From Oscillospiraceae bacterium (GTDB taxonomy: Bacteria; Bacillota; Clostridia; Oscillospirales; Ruminococcaceae), in assembly GCA_015067175.1 (NCBI GenBank), contig SVMX01000009.1:1-64000 (forward strand): a stretch of 64,000 nucleotides of DNA, given 5' to 3'. Position numbers and translations under genes: made by a program. Numbering within the stretch: position 1 is the stretch's first letter; each line of letters begins with the position of its first letter. The notes under the pieces were generated by a model. That model was not told where the DNA came from. It searched no databases and saw only the letters and a program-made list of their open reading frames with translations. Below are positions 8,886 through 17,197 of the stretch, in pieces.

Positions 8886-9605
8886 TTGCTCTGGGTGCTT
8901 GTCGGCATAGCGGCGCTGATACTGCTGCCGATACTTTTTCTTGTTGTATGCAGTCTTTTGGTAGGCCCGAGAAAGGAATACGACAGCGAAAGCAGGTTCT
9001 ACCGTGCACTGCTTAACGGCTCGACAGGCGTTATACTGTGGTTTTTGCGCGTGAGGGTGACTGTAAGGGGCAGGGAAAAGCTGCCGCAGTCGGGAAACTT
9101 CCTTTTTATCAGCAATCACCGCTCGAATTACGACCCTATCGTGCAGTGGTATGCGCTGAGGGAGCACAGGCTGTCATTCGTGTCAAAGGCGGCGAATTTC
9201 AGGATACCTGTTTTCGGCAGACTTATCCGAAGATGCTGCTTTATGGTGATAGACCGCAAAAATCCGCGAAACGCGATGCTTACGGTAAACAGGGCGGCAA
9301 AGTTGCTTTGCGACACCGAAAACTGCGTAGGCGTTTATCCCGAGGGAACGCGAAGCAAGACCTGCGTTTTGCTGCCGTTTCACAACGGAGTGCTGAAGAT
9401 AGCGCAAAAGGCTGAAAAGCCGCTTGTTATCTCAGTAGTTGAGGGGACGGAAAAAATAGCGAGGAACATTGCTCATTTTCGTAGGTCTGATGTTACGATA
9501 ACCATTATTGAAACGATGGACGCTGAAAACGTTAAAAATATGAAAAGCTCTGCGCTTGGCGAATATGCGGCAGAGCTTATGCGTGAAATGATAAAGGAGA
9601 ATTAA
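8886..9605 (+). CDS. plsC: 1-acyl-glycerol-3-phosphate acyltransferase (PlsC family)
   Basis: Transfers an acyl chain to lysophosphatidate at the cytoplasmic membrane face. About 239 residues: an N-terminal hydrophobic anchor, then the acyltransferase motifs in order: SNHRSNYDP (catalytic NHxxxxD), FGRLIRR-CCFMVIDRKNPRNA, and VYPEGTRSKT. The start is uncertain: I use TTG at 8886, but the GGGAGG site at 8863-8868 is some 17 bases away and an unusual start a few codons earlier is possible. The next gene, a lipid kinase, starts one base after its stop, so both act in phospholipid synthesis. Confidence 0.87.
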   Translation: MLWVLVGIAALILLPILFLVVCSLLVGPRKEYDSESRFYRALLNGSTGVILWFLRVRVTVRGREKLPQSGNFLFISNHRSNYDPIVQWYALREHRLSFVSKAANFRIPVFGRLIRRCCFMVIDRKNPRNAMLTVNRAAKLLCDTENCVGVYPEGTRSKTCVLLPFHNGVLKIAQKAEKPLVISVVEGTEKIARNIAHFRRSDVTITIIETMDAENVKNMKSSALGEYAAELMREMIKEN

Positions 9606-9606
9606 A

Positions 9607-10503
9607 ATGAACACATATGTGCTTTATAATCCGCTTGCGGGAAACAGCACCTGTGAGCAGCAGGCGCAGGTGCTTGAAAAGCTTTTGTCAAATAAACAGC
9701 TTCGTTTTTGCAGTATGACAGAGATAGACAGCTATGCGGATTTTTTCAGCGGACTTGTTCCGTCTGATGAGGTAGTGCTTTGCGGCGGCGACGGCACGCT
9801 GAATTTCTTTGTCAACGCAACAAAGGATATTACCATCGAGAATGATATCCTCTATTTTGCGGCAGGCAGCGGTAATGATTTTCTGCATGATATCGGCAAG
9901 GAAAAGGGTTGTGTTCCGTTCAAGATAAATAAGTATCTCAGCAATCTTCCGCGTGTTACGGTGAACGGTAAAGAGAGCATTTTTGTAAATGCTATCGGCT
10001 TCGGCCTTGACGGCTATTGCTGTGAGGCGGGCGATGAAAAGCGCAAGACCGCCAACGGAAAGCCCGTGAACTACACCTCTATTGCAATAAAGGGCTTGCT
10101 TTATGCTTACAAACCCTCGGGTGCTACTGTTATTGTCGATGGCGTGGAGCGCAGATATAAAAAGGTGTGGATAGCGCCTGCGATGCACGGCAGATTTTAC
10201 GGCGGCGGCATGAACGCTGCGCCGCATCAGGATAGAGAGGACGCCGAGCCGTGCTTGTCTCTTGTGGTTTGGCACACATCTGGCAAGCTTAAAACGCTTA
10301 TGGCATTTCCGTCCATCTTCAAGGGCGAGCATATTAAGCATACCGAATGTATCGATGTTATCAAAGGACATGATATCACTGTCAGATTTGACAGGCCGTG
10401 CGCGCTTCAGATAGACGGCGAAACAGTTCTGAACGTTACGGAATACACAGCGAAAAGCGCCGCAAAGGTGAATGCCGAGAAAAAGGCGGCGGCAACAGTA
10501 TAA
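9607..10503 (+). CDS. Diacylglycerol kinase-type lipid kinase (DagK/YegS family)
   Basis: 298-residue soluble lipid kinase. The nucleotide site VVLCGGDGTLNFFVNA and the AAGSGNDF motif are diagnostic of the DagK/sphingosine-kinase fold; the C-terminal domain ends with the LQIDGE motif typical of the family. It is co-transcribed with the PlsC-type acyltransferase one base upstream and probably phosphorylates diacylglycerol to phosphatidate to recycle lipids. A GC-rich intrinsic terminator follows. Confidence 0.88.
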   Translation: MNTYVLYNPLAGNSTCEQQAQVLEKLLSNKQLRFCSMTEIDSYADFFSGLVPSDEVVLCGGDGTLNFFVNATKDITIENDILYFAAGSGNDFLHDIGKEKGCVPFKINKYLSNLPRVTVNGKESIFVNAIGFGLDGYCCEAGDEKRKTANGKPVNYTSIAIKGLLYAYKPSGATVIVDGVERRYKKVWIAPAMHGRFYGGGMNAAPHQDREDAEPCLSLVVWHTSGKLKTLMAFPSIFKGEHIKHTECIDVIKGHDITVRFDRPCALQIDGETVLNVTEYTAKSAAKVNAEKKAAATV

Positions 10504-10504
10504 G

Positions 10505-11035
10505 CTATACTTTATTTATCCTATAGAACGCCGCGCGGTCACCTGCGCGGCGTTTTCCTGCCGCAATATGAAGCTCTGTTATCTGCTGAGGCTGTGTAAA
10601 AAGCACGGCTATCGCGCCGCCGAGCGTGCTGTCTTGAAGCTCTTCGCGTGTTGCAACGCATATCGTTGAGCCGCGCCGCACCTTTTCTCCGACCTGCGGC
10701 AGAAACCCCGTTTTCGCCTCGGTGAAAACAGTGACGCTTACTCCATCGCCTGTGCGAAGTGACAGACCATCGGCAAGAGAAGTCACCACGCCGTCCGTGG
10801 GAGCAACTATCTCAACATACTCCGATGGCTGGATAAGCTGCCACAGCAGCCGCTTCAGCGAAGCTCCGAAGCCGTCGCCCTGCGGCTCAGTGCCGCGCTT
10901 TCTCAGCCTTACCGCGAAGCCGTCGCCTTTCAGCCGATGTGAATACACTCCGTCGCACAGCTCGTTTAAAGGTATCACTCTGCCGTCTGCCGTACAGCGC
11001 AGAGCTCTTGCGCCCCTTGAAAAATCTATCGCCAT
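10505..11035 (-). CDS. EIIA(Glc)-like protein lacking the catalytic histidine
   Basis: 176 residues preceded by a GGAGG site. The middle half follows the PTS EIIA-glucose pattern (VEIVAPTDGVVTSL, then LSLRTGDGVSVTVFTEAKTG, then VGEKVRRGSTI). In true EIIA proteins the strand after the DGVEIL-type segment carries the phosphorylated His; here that position reads VTVFTE, with no His. So it looks like a degenerate or structural relative, perhaps a regulatory or sugar-sensing protein, not a phosphocarrier. The remote homology is judged by eye. Confidence 0.5.
   Translation of the reverse strand: MAIDFSRGARALRCTADGRVIPLNELCDGVYSHRLKGDGFAVRLRKRGTEPQGDGFGASLKRLLWQLIQPSEYVEIVAPTDGVVTSLADGLSLRTGDGVSVTVFTEAKTGFLPQVGEKVRRGSTICVATREELQDSTLGGAIAVLFTQPQQITELHIAAGKRRAGDRAAFYRINKV
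10527..10556 (+). terminator. Intrinsic terminator after the lipid kinase, inside the convergent gene
   Basis: Ten-base-pair stem AACGCCGCGC / GCGCGGCGTT with an 8-base loop and a short T-run. It ends the plus-strand lipid operon and overlaps the C-terminal codons of the convergent EIIA-like gene. Confidence 0.75.
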
Positions 11036-11125
11036 ATTCCGCCTCCCGCCTTATTATTGTATTTATTGTGTCTAGACTGACCAAAAAAATACCGCAAAGT
11101 CGTAAATTATTGTTAAGAATTAGCC

Positions 11126-11154
11126 TTGAATTAATACGGGATTAGTTATATAAT
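11126..11154 (+). promoter_or_regulatory. Promoter of the cation antiporter
   Basis: TTGAAT (11126-11131), 17-bp spacer, perfect TATAAT (11149-11154), about 39 bases before the chosen ATG. Confidence 0.75.
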
Positions 11155-11192
11155 TGTTAAGGATTAAATTAGGTTTTATGAAAGGCAATTAT

Positions 11193-12425
11193 ATGGATAC
11201 GATAACCTGTTTTAAGGATCTTGCAATAATAATCATCGCGGCAAAGCTGCTGGGCCTTGGCGCAAAAAAACTGAAAGCGCCTCAAGTGGCGGGTCAGATA
11301 GTGGCGGGACTGCTTATCGGCCCGAGCGTTCTCGGACTTGTCGGCGAGTCGGAATTTCTCGCTGTCATGGCGGAGATAGGCGTTGTGCTGCTGATGTTCT
11401 CGGCGGGACTTGAAACCAATTTAAAGGAGCTTATAAAAACAGGCCCCGTTGCGGTATGTATCGCTTGCGCGGGAGTTCTGGTGCCGCTTGCGGGCGGCTG
11501 GGTGCTGTATTCCTGCTTTTACGGCTTTGCGCCGATAGGCTCGGAGGAGTTTTTCAAGGCGATATTCGTCGGCACGATAATGACGGCGACCTCGGTAAGT
11601 ATTACGGTGCAGACCTTGCGCGAGCTTGGCTGTCTGAAAGGAAAGATAGGTACGCTGATAGTGAGCAGCGCGATAATAGACGACGTTATCGGCATTATCG
11701 TTCTGACATTCGTTATCGGCTTCAAGAGCGCTGACGCCGACCCCGTAGATGTTATAGTAAAAACGCTGCTGTTTATAGTATTCAGCCTGTGCATTGGCGT
11801 TCTGATATATTTCCTGTTCAAGTATCTTGACAAGAAGTTCTTCCATCAGCGCCGTATTCCCATTTTCGGACTTGCGCTGTGCTTTACTATGGCGTACTGC
11901 GCAGACGCATTCTTCGGAATTGCGGATATTACGGGCGCATACGTTGCGGGAATAATCCTGTGCAATCTGCGTGACGCGGAATACATAGCAGGCAAAATGG
12001 ACATCAGCAGCTATATGCTGTTTGGCCCTGTGTTCTTTGCGAGTATCGGACTTAAGACCACGCTGGACGGCTTCACGCTTGAGCTGCTGTGGTTCGGACT
12101 TGCGTTTGTCGGCGTGGCGCTGATAACAAAGATAATCGGCTGCGGACTTATGGCAAAGGTGTTCAGATACAGCAACAAGGACGCCCTCAAAGTCGGCGTC
12201 GGCATGATGACGCGCGGAGAGGTCGCGCTTATCGTCGCCCAAAAGGGACTTGCGTGCGGCCTGTTTGCACCCGAAAGCTTTACGGCGGTAATACTGCTTA
12301 TAATAATTTCGTCCATTGTTGCGCCTGTTCTTTTGAAGCTGCTGTTCAAGGGCGAGGGCACGCTGAATACGATAGAGGAGCACCCCGACTACGACGAAGC
12401 TGACGAGGTCTACGCCGAGGTGTAA
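11193..12425 (+). CDS. Cation:proton antiporter, CPA2 (KefB/NapA-like) family
   Basis: About 410 residues and 12-13 membrane segments with the Na+/H+ exchanger fold: GQIVAGLLIGPSVLGLVG near the N-terminus, the repeat-unit ETNLKEL loop, an ASAIIDDVIGIIVL-like helix with the DD pair (SSAIIDDVIG) that carries ions in CPA2 proteins, and GMMTRGEVALIVA in the last conserved helix. There is no C-terminal RCK/TrkA domain, unlike Kef. I chose ATG at 11193 because of the GAAAGG site 7 bases before it. Confidence 0.87.
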   Translation: MDTITCFKDLAIIIIAAKLLGLGAKKLKAPQVAGQIVAGLLIGPSVLGLVGESEFLAVMAEIGVVLLMFSAGLETNLKELIKTGPVAVCIACAGVLVPLAGGWVLYSCFYGFAPIGSEEFFKAIFVGTIMTATSVSITVQTLRELGCLKGKIGTLIVSSAIIDDVIGIIVLTFVIGFKSADADPVDVIVKTLLFIVFSLCIGVLIYFLFKYLDKKFFHQRRIPIFGLALCFTMAYCADAFFGIADITGAYVAGIILCNLRDAEYIAGKMDISSYMLFGPVFFASIGLKTTLDGFTLELLWFGLAFVGVALITKIIGCGLMAKVFRYSNKDALKVGVGMMTRGEVALIVAQKGLACGLFAPESFTAVILLIIISSIVAPVLLKLLFKGEGTLNTIEEHPDYDEADEVYAEV

Positions 12426-12450
12426 CAAAACGGCATTTCCTGCATATAAT

Positions 12451-12637
12451 GAGATACCAATGTTTGTTGGTATCTCTCAGGCTGCCGATAAAGCACCGTC
12501 TGCGTCGTCGCTTTGCACTGCAACAGGCACAAAGCCTAGTCGCAGCGCAGGCTCCTAGCATTCGGCACTTTCTCGTTCGCCTGAAAATACGACTTTTTTG
12601 ACTGTCTCTGAGATACCAATCTTTGTTGGTATCTCTT
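12451..12637. other. Structured intergenic element bounded by two copies of a hairpin
   Basis: GAGATACCAA-6-TTGGTATCTC occurs at 12451-12476 and again at 12610-12635; the second copy is followed by six Ts and acts as a terminator. Between them, nested arms pair: GCCGA (12484) with TCGGC (12562), CTGCG (12500) with CGCAG (12541), GCTTTG (12510) with CAAAGC (12530). Every arm can also pair across the whole element. This may be a non-coding RNA or a small palindromic mobile element; I do not recognise a named family. Confidence 0.55.
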
Positions 12638-12658
12638 TTTTGTTTTGGAGGTGCTTTG

Positions 12659-13525
12659 ATGATAATCTACACAGTAGAAAGCGGCGACACGCTGAACAGT
12701 ATCTCTCGCCGTTTTGGTATTCCGCCGATGAGGATAGCGGCGGACAACGGACTTAGAAACGCTTCGCAGCTTGTTGTGGGACAAAGTCTGCTGATAATGG
12801 CAGACAGTATACGCTATATTATTAGGGAGGGGCAGACGTTGTATTCCATATCGCAGGAATACGGTGTGCCGCTGGAGGCGCTTTTGGAGGCTAACCCAAA
12901 CCTCAATCCGCTGAATATCCGCGTGGGCGACACGGTGATGATACCCGTAGGAATGAATACCGAGCGCCGCGATGCTATAGTAAACGGCTATGCATATCCC
13001 ACGATAACGGAAAGCTCGTTGAACTGCGTACTGCCGTTTCTGACCTTTTTAAGCTCGTTCAGCTACACACTGACCCCTCAGGGTGACCTTATCGCGCCCG
13101 CAGACGATGACCTTATCTACCGCTCGGTGCGCTCGGCAGTAATGCCGCTGATGGTGGTTACAAATCTGTATGACGGAAGCTTCGACACTGACGCGCTTTC
13201 AGCTGTTCTTAATGACGCGGCGCTAAGGGAAAAGCTTATTAACGGTATCATTGAGGAGCTTCAGAACAAGGGCTATTACGGCGTAAACATGGATATGGAG
13301 TACATAGCTCCTACTGACCGCGAGATATACAATGAATTTCTGCGGCAGCTTGCAGAGCGCGTGCGCGGGCTTGGATATATCCTGACGGTGGCGCTTGCGC
13401 CGAAGATTTCAGCAGATCAGCAGGGGCTGCTTTATGAGGCACACGATTACGCCGCACAGGGCGAGATAGCGGATTATGTTATACTTATGACTTATGAGTG
13501 GGGCTACACATACGCACATGAATGA
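12659..13525 (+). pseudogene. LysM-GH18 cortex-lytic-type enzyme, 5' part interrupted by the prophage
   Basis: Two LysM peptidoglycan-binding repeats (residues 1-46 and 50-98) followed by a GH18 domain of the YaaH/SleL type, which trims N-acetylglucosamine linkages in spore cortex fragments. The catalytic motif is GVNMDMEY, with its acidic residue. I chose ATG 12659 because GGAGGTG sits 8 bases upstream. The native frame runs to the attL core at WGYTY, after which phage DNA adds three codons and a stop. The last about 139 residues lie 45.5 kb away at 59070-59489. Joined at the core the protein has 424 residues, close to the length I recall for Bacillus YaaH (about 427). The truncated form lacks the final barrel strands and is probably inactive. 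Confidence 0.9.
13498..13514. repeat. attL core
   Basis: GTGGGGCTACACATACG, identical to 59054-59070; bases on either side differ (A/T before, C/G after). It codes for W-G-Y-T-Y of the GH18 protein. It lies 17 bases from the end of the serine integrase gene. Confidence 0.92.
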
Positions 13526-13531
13526 TATAGG

Positions 13532-15085
13532 TTATTTCTTGTAAAAACGTGGAATCACAACAAGTTCAAACGTCGCCTTAGTGCCCTCTCCCTTTCGGTT
13601 AGGCATATCTTTGCGATATAGTATCTTCTCAATGACCGACCTCAGCAGAGCGTTTCTGTCCTCGTTGTTATCAAGGGTGTAGTATGTGTTGAGGACATTT
13701 GTAACACGCGGTACTATCTGACTGTAAGCTATGCGGTTTTGTTCAGCTTTTTCAATATCATTCTGAATATGCGCGATCTCCGTTGTGAGGTCGCTTTTTT
13801 TCTTTGCAAGGGCTTGATTTCTCACACGGAACGTTTCGATGTCGTATACCTGTTGCTCTAACAGGTCGTAGGTGCTTGCTATCTGCTTATCGATCTTTTC
13901 AAGCTCAGCCTGTGCAGTGTTAAGCGCGCGTTCGTTCACACCGAACTCAATGACGGTCGGCAGCTCGCGCTTTATTTTCAGCTTGTATTTTTCAAGCCAT
14001 TCTCCGAGCGATTTTATAGTATAGCGCTCTACCACATCAAGTCTTGCTGAAACGGTCGTGCAGCGCCTGTCTGAGCAGCGCAGTGTTGCATGAGGGTTAT
14101 GTGAGCCTGTTCCTATGCGCGTCATGGTAGCGCCGCATTTTGCACAGAAGATAAGCCCTGTAAGCGGATTTTGCAGCCCTGTTTCAAGCTTCAGCGGCGG
14201 CTTTTTGTGGTTTTGAAGTTTATTCTGTACTTCCTCAAATAATTCCTCGCTGATAAGCGCGGGGTGCAGACCATCGACCATTATGCATTCGGGATTTTTA
14301 ATGCGCCGCACTGTTAGCTTGCCGCCAGTCGATTGCTTGACATCGGGCCGATAGGACCAACGTATCTTGCCGATATACACAGGATTACGAAGAATATCGC
14401 TGATAGTGCTTCTGCTCCAGTAGTCGCGGTTGCGCGGCTTTATGCCGTCCTTGTCGAGTGCATTTGCTATCTGTATCATACCTATACCGCTGTTGTACAT
14501 ATCATATATACGCTGTACAACAGGGGCTTCGTTACCATTTGGAGCGAGGGTGTAGCCCTTATCCTTAACGATCTTCACTTTATCGTAGCCATAAGGCGGT
14601 GTTGAGCCGATAAAGCGACCCTCTTTTGCGGAAGCAACGCGGCCGCGCTGGATGCGGCGATTTATGGTCTTGTATTCACGGCGGCTCATAAACAAGCCGA
14701 ACTCGAAATACTCCTCGTCAAACTCGTTTTCGGGGTCATAGGTCTTTATTGGGGTTATTATCTTAGTGTGGGACAGGGAGAACGCACGCGCGACAATACC
14801 TTGGTCTATGGTATCACCGCGGGCAAGACGTTCCACTTCTACCACGATTACGCCTGCATAACAGCCCTGCTCCACTGCGTCAAGAAGCCGCTGCATCTGC
14901 GGACGCGCTTCAATGCTTTCGCCCGAAACTACTTCTTTGTAGATATCCGTGACCGTAAGACCTTGCTTTTTTGCGACTTCAAGGCAGAGCTGCTCGTGAC
15001 GTGCGAGCGTTTCACCCTCCCCGCGCTGCTCTGCTTCACGGTCAGCACGAGATTTACGGAGGTAGATGGCGTATTCGGTTGGCAT
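13532..15085 (-). CDS. int: Large serine recombinase (phage integrase)
   Basis: 517-residue site-specific integrase. Residues 1-150 are the resolvase-type catalytic domain with YLRKS, in which Ser12 is the expected nucleophile. A recombinase domain follows at about 160-270 (APVVQRIYDMYNSG, WSRSTISDILRNPVYIGKI). A zinc ribbon with two CxxC-like pairs (CAKCG, then CSDRRC) lies at about 310-345, and a coiled coil at about 375-450 is the region that controls directionality in this family. It sits directly beside attL, as is usual. Its ribosome site AAAGGAG precedes the ATG. It overlaps the upstream membrane-protein gene by 157 bases. No excision factor is recognisable. Confidence 0.95.
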   Translation of the reverse strand: MPTEYAIYLRKSRADREAEQRGEGETLARHEQLCLEVAKKQGLTVTDIYKEVVSGESIEARPQMQRLLDAVEQGCYAGVIVVEVERLARGDTIDQGIVARAFSLSHTKIITPIKTYDPENEFDEEYFEFGLFMSRREYKTINRRIQRGRVASAKEGRFIGSTPPYGYDKVKIVKDKGYTLAPNGNEAPVVQRIYDMYNSGIGMIQIANALDKDGIKPRNRDYWSRSTISDILRNPVYIGKIRWSYRPDVKQSTGGKLTVRRIKNPECIMVDGLHPALISEELFEEVQNKLQNHKKPPLKLETGLQNPLTGLIFCAKCGATMTRIGTGSHNPHATLRCSDRRCTTVSARLDVVERYTIKSLGEWLEKYKLKIKRELPTVIEFGVNERALNTAQAELEKIDKQIASTYDLLEQQVYDIETFRVRNQALAKKKSDLTTEIAHIQNDIEKAEQNRIAYSQIVPRVTNVLNTYYTLDNNEDRNALLRSVIEKILYRKDMPNRKGEGTKATFELVVIPRFYKK

Positions 15086-15798
15086 GGGGTGCTCCTTTCT
15101 GAGTCTTTATCGGAATTTTCGTCCTGAGGAGCAGCACAATCCTTATTGGTAGGGTTTGAAGTACTATTCTCGGTTTCGCCTTTTTCGATAGACTCGATTA
15201 ACTGTATTATCATTTGGTAAAACCCCTTTTTATTTATACAACGATCGGAATCACGAACCATAGAAATAATAACAAAAGCCAATCCACCTAATGTTATTAA
15301 AAGTGTAATCCATGACAGTATATTGTTGTCTTGATTATACTCAACCAAGCAACGCGTCGAATGAATATCGCATATTTCAGCAATATAATGTGTACTTTCG
15401 CTAATGCTACTATTTTCAATAGTGAAAGCTAAAGAAAAAATACCTATTGCAAATGCAGCAAGCATAGGAATTATGCTGGAAATAAAAACATTCGTTTGTT
15501 CAACGTAGTTTTTATAACACTCATATACTCTTGCGCGTTCGTCTTTATCATAGGTTTTTATTTCATCTAATAATTGGGATTTCATATCGGCGAAAGACGT
15601 ATATTTGTCTGTTTTGTCCCCTGCTGTGTTTGGAGTGTCAATTTGAGTGGCATTCGCTTTTGGGGCTTCCTGCTTTTTTTTGCACAATACTTTATAAGCC
15701 TTAATTTCTTTTTCTATTTCTTTGTGCGAGGTCAGATCACGACATTCTTTTGGCGTTTTCTCGGAAAAATCCTGGTTTTGTTTTTCTTGAGTTTCCAT
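14929..15798 (-). CDS. Two-TM membrane protein between repressor and integrase
   Basis: 289 residues, preceded by AGGAGGATACAT. The first 100 residues are charged and coil-forming; membrane helices lie at about 107-128 and 158-180; the last 110 residues are polar and rich in Ser, Thr and Lys. The final about 52 codons lie over the integrase start in another frame, a long overlap that suggests a downstream extension by loss of an earlier stop. The place between repressor and integrase is where phages often keep superinfection-exclusion or defence genes, but nothing in the protein proves that. Confidence 0.65.
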   Translation of the reverse strand: METQEKQNQDFSEKTPKECRDLTSHKEIEKEIKAYKVLCKKKQEAPKANATQIDTPNTAGDKTDKYTSFADMKSQLLDEIKTYDKDERARVYECYKNYVEQTNVFISSIIPMLAAFAIGIFSLAFTIENSSISESTHYIAEICDIHSTRCLVEYNQDNNILSWITLLITLGGLAFVIISMVRDSDRCINKKGFYQMIIQLIESIEKGETENSTSNPTNKDCAAPQDENSDKDSERSTPCQPNTPSTSVNLVLTVKQSSAGRVKRSHVTSSSALKSQKSKVLRSRISTKK

Positions 15799-15855
15799 AT
15801 GTATCCTCCTTATTACTAATCTCCCATGCTCCTTCGAGCAGGGTAGTTTTTTGTT

Positions 15856-16539
15856 TTACAGCGACTTGACCACTTTCAGCACCTTGCCGACAACTCGGAG
15901 CCTAAGCACTTCCTCGTCGTCAAAGCGGCGCGTCTTATATTCGGGATTGAAGCTGTGCAGCTCTATCCATGTTTCACCATAGGTAACTTTTTTCACAAGA
16001 CCCTCGTCGCCGTCAAGCAGAAGCACTGCTACATCACCGCTGTCAACACTTTCCTGCTTGCGGACAACTATAATATCACCGTCCTCAATCTTGGGGTACA
16101 TACTATCGCCTGTGACCTTGATTGCAATAGTGTCGGGGACATCGTAGGTATTTTCTATCACCATTGGCAACATATCTATCACGCAGTCGCTTGCATATGC
16201 TCCAAAGCCCGCAGAAACGCTTTCAAATACAGGTATCTGGTATATCTTGCTGTTCGGGATGACTGCCGCGATGTTGCTGGGTTCGGAGTATGGCACACGT
16301 TCATTAACAGGAACGTATGGCTCATATGTTTTATCATCCATAAGCTCGTCTGCGGAAATCCCAAAAATTTCAGCTAGGTTCTTCACAACAGTAAACATAG
16401 GTTCTTGTATTCCGTTTTCATATCGGCTTAAAGTGCTTTTATTCATTCTACCATTGTATCGTTCATTGTATATTTTACATAATTTGTCCATCGAATAATT
16501 GTTGCTTTTCCGAAAATATCTCAAATTTTTTGTGAACAT
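15856..16539 (-). CDS. CI-like repressor, XRE HTH plus S24 peptidase
   Basis: 227-residue lysogeny repressor. Residues 1-68 are an XRE helix-turn-helix; residues 95-225 a LexA/UmuD-type S24 domain. The cleavage pair is Ala110-Gly111 in SAGFGAY, the nucleophile Ser146 in GDSMYP, and the general base Lys183 or Lys184 in GLVKKV, so RecA-stimulated self-cleavage (SOS induction) is expected. Its ribosome site lies inside a GTTATC/GATAAC palindrome, so it probably regulates itself. It is transcribed divergently from the Cro-like gene. Confidence 0.93.
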   Translation of the reverse strand: MFTKNLRYFRKSNNYSMDKLCKIYNERYNGRMNKSTLSRYENGIQEPMFTVVKNLAEIFGISADELMDDKTYEPYVPVNERVPYSEPSNIAAVIPNSKIYQIPVFESVSAGFGAYASDCVIDMLPMVIENTYDVPDTIAIKVTGDSMYPKIEDGDIIVVRKQESVDSGDVAVLLLDGDEGLVKKVTYGETWIELHSFNPEYKTRRFDDEEVLRLRVVGKVLKVVKSL

Positions 16540-16541
16540 TT

Positions 16542-16559
16542 GTTATCACCTCCGATAAC
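16542..16559. promoter_or_regulatory. Operator palindrome over the repressor ribosome site
   Basis: GTTATC-6-GATAAC, perfect arms. The six central bases are the GGAGGT ribosome site of the repressor, so bound protein would block both its mRNA synthesis and translation start region. Confidence 0.65.
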
Positions 16560-16632
16560 TATATATTATCACATTAAATTCGATAAATCAATATATTTTT
16601 ATGAAAAAATAAATTTATTTTTGAAAAAGTTG

Positions 16633-16661
16633 TTGACAAAGCAACAAAAATGTGATATTAT
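16633..16661 (+). promoter_or_regulatory. Early rightward promoter
   Basis: TTGACA (16633-16638), 17-bp spacer, TATTAT (16656-16661), followed at once by the 16665-16681 operator. It drives the Cro-like gene and the early region. Confidence 0.8.
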
Positions 16662-16664
16662 TAT

Positions 16665-16681
16665 GTTATCGCAAAAGCAAC
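16665..16681. promoter_or_regulatory. Operator at the early promoter start site
   Basis: GTTATCGCAAAAGCAAC just downstream of the -10 box. Its reverse complement is found, with 1 mismatch in 17, at 16917-16933, and in partial form at 16501-16514. Confidence 0.65.
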
Positions 16682-16698
16682 GCAGAGGAGGTGAGAAA

Positions 16699-16914
16699 TT
16701 GAAAAGTATTGAAACTATGAAGCATAAACCCTACTTGAAATTTAAGGGTTATCTTCGAGAAAAGCAGCTTACATACAGCGATTTAGCTGAATTGCTTGCT
16801 GTGAGAACGTCAACAATAAGTCAGAAAATCAATGGTCAATCAGATTTCTATCTTTCAGAAGTATGTGTTATCTGCAACAAATTCGGTATCGATTGCAGCT
16901 TTTTTTTGAATTAA
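16699..16914 (+). CDS. Cro-like XRE DNA-binding protein
   Basis: 71 residues from a TTG start that follows AGAGGAGGTG at proper spacing. The helix-turn-helix reads LTYSDLAELLAVRTSTISQKINGQSDF. It is the first gene of the early rightward transcript, in the classic cro position opposite the repressor. A longer open frame upstream crosses the promoter and is not used. Confidence 0.8.
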   Translation: MKSIETMKHKPYLKFKGYLREKQLTYSDLAELLAVRTSTISQKINGQSDFYLSEVCVICNKFGIDCSFFLN

Positions 16915-16916
16915 AA

Positions 16917-16933
16917 GTTGCTTTTCCGATAAC
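16917..16933. promoter_or_regulatory. Third operator, between the two Cro-like genes
   Basis: GTTGCTTTTCCGATAAC, nearly the exact reverse complement of the 16665 site. It lies in the 44-base gap before the next HTH gene. Confidence 0.6.
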
Positions 16934-16958
16934 TAGAGAAACAATAAGGTGGTGAGAT

Positions 16959-17171
16959 ATGTTACTAAACCTTAAAACCGAGATGTACCGAACAAAAACA
17001 TCGAGCAATAAAATTGCTAAGGCTATCGGTATATCAAAAGAAGCCATGTCGCATAAGGTAACTGAAAAAACACAATTCACGCGCGATGAGATGTTCGCAA
17101 TACAGGATAAATTCTTCCCCGAAACGGATATGAAGTATCTGTTCGCTTCGGACAAAGAAGTTCGGGAATAA
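16959..17171 (+). CDS. Small phage HTH regulator (Cro/DUF739-like)
   Basis: 70 residues with GGTGAG upstream. An XRE-like fold is visible: TSSNKIAKAIGISKEAMSHKVTEKTQFTRDEMFAIQ, then FFPETDMKYLF, the ending typical of small phage repressors that sit beside cro. It probably acts on the same operator group. Confidence 0.7.
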   Translation: MLLNLKTEMYRTKTSSNKIAKAIGISKEAMSHKVTEKTQFTRDEMFAIQDKFFPETDMKYLFASDKEVRE

Positions 17172-17197
17172 ACTTCCGTCTACCCCCGAGTGCCCGA

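Noticed and set aside
16540-16698. Longer N-terminus for the Cro-like protein (from 16540)
   Set aside because: It would cross the operator and the early promoter; the TTG at 16699 has a strong ribosome site.
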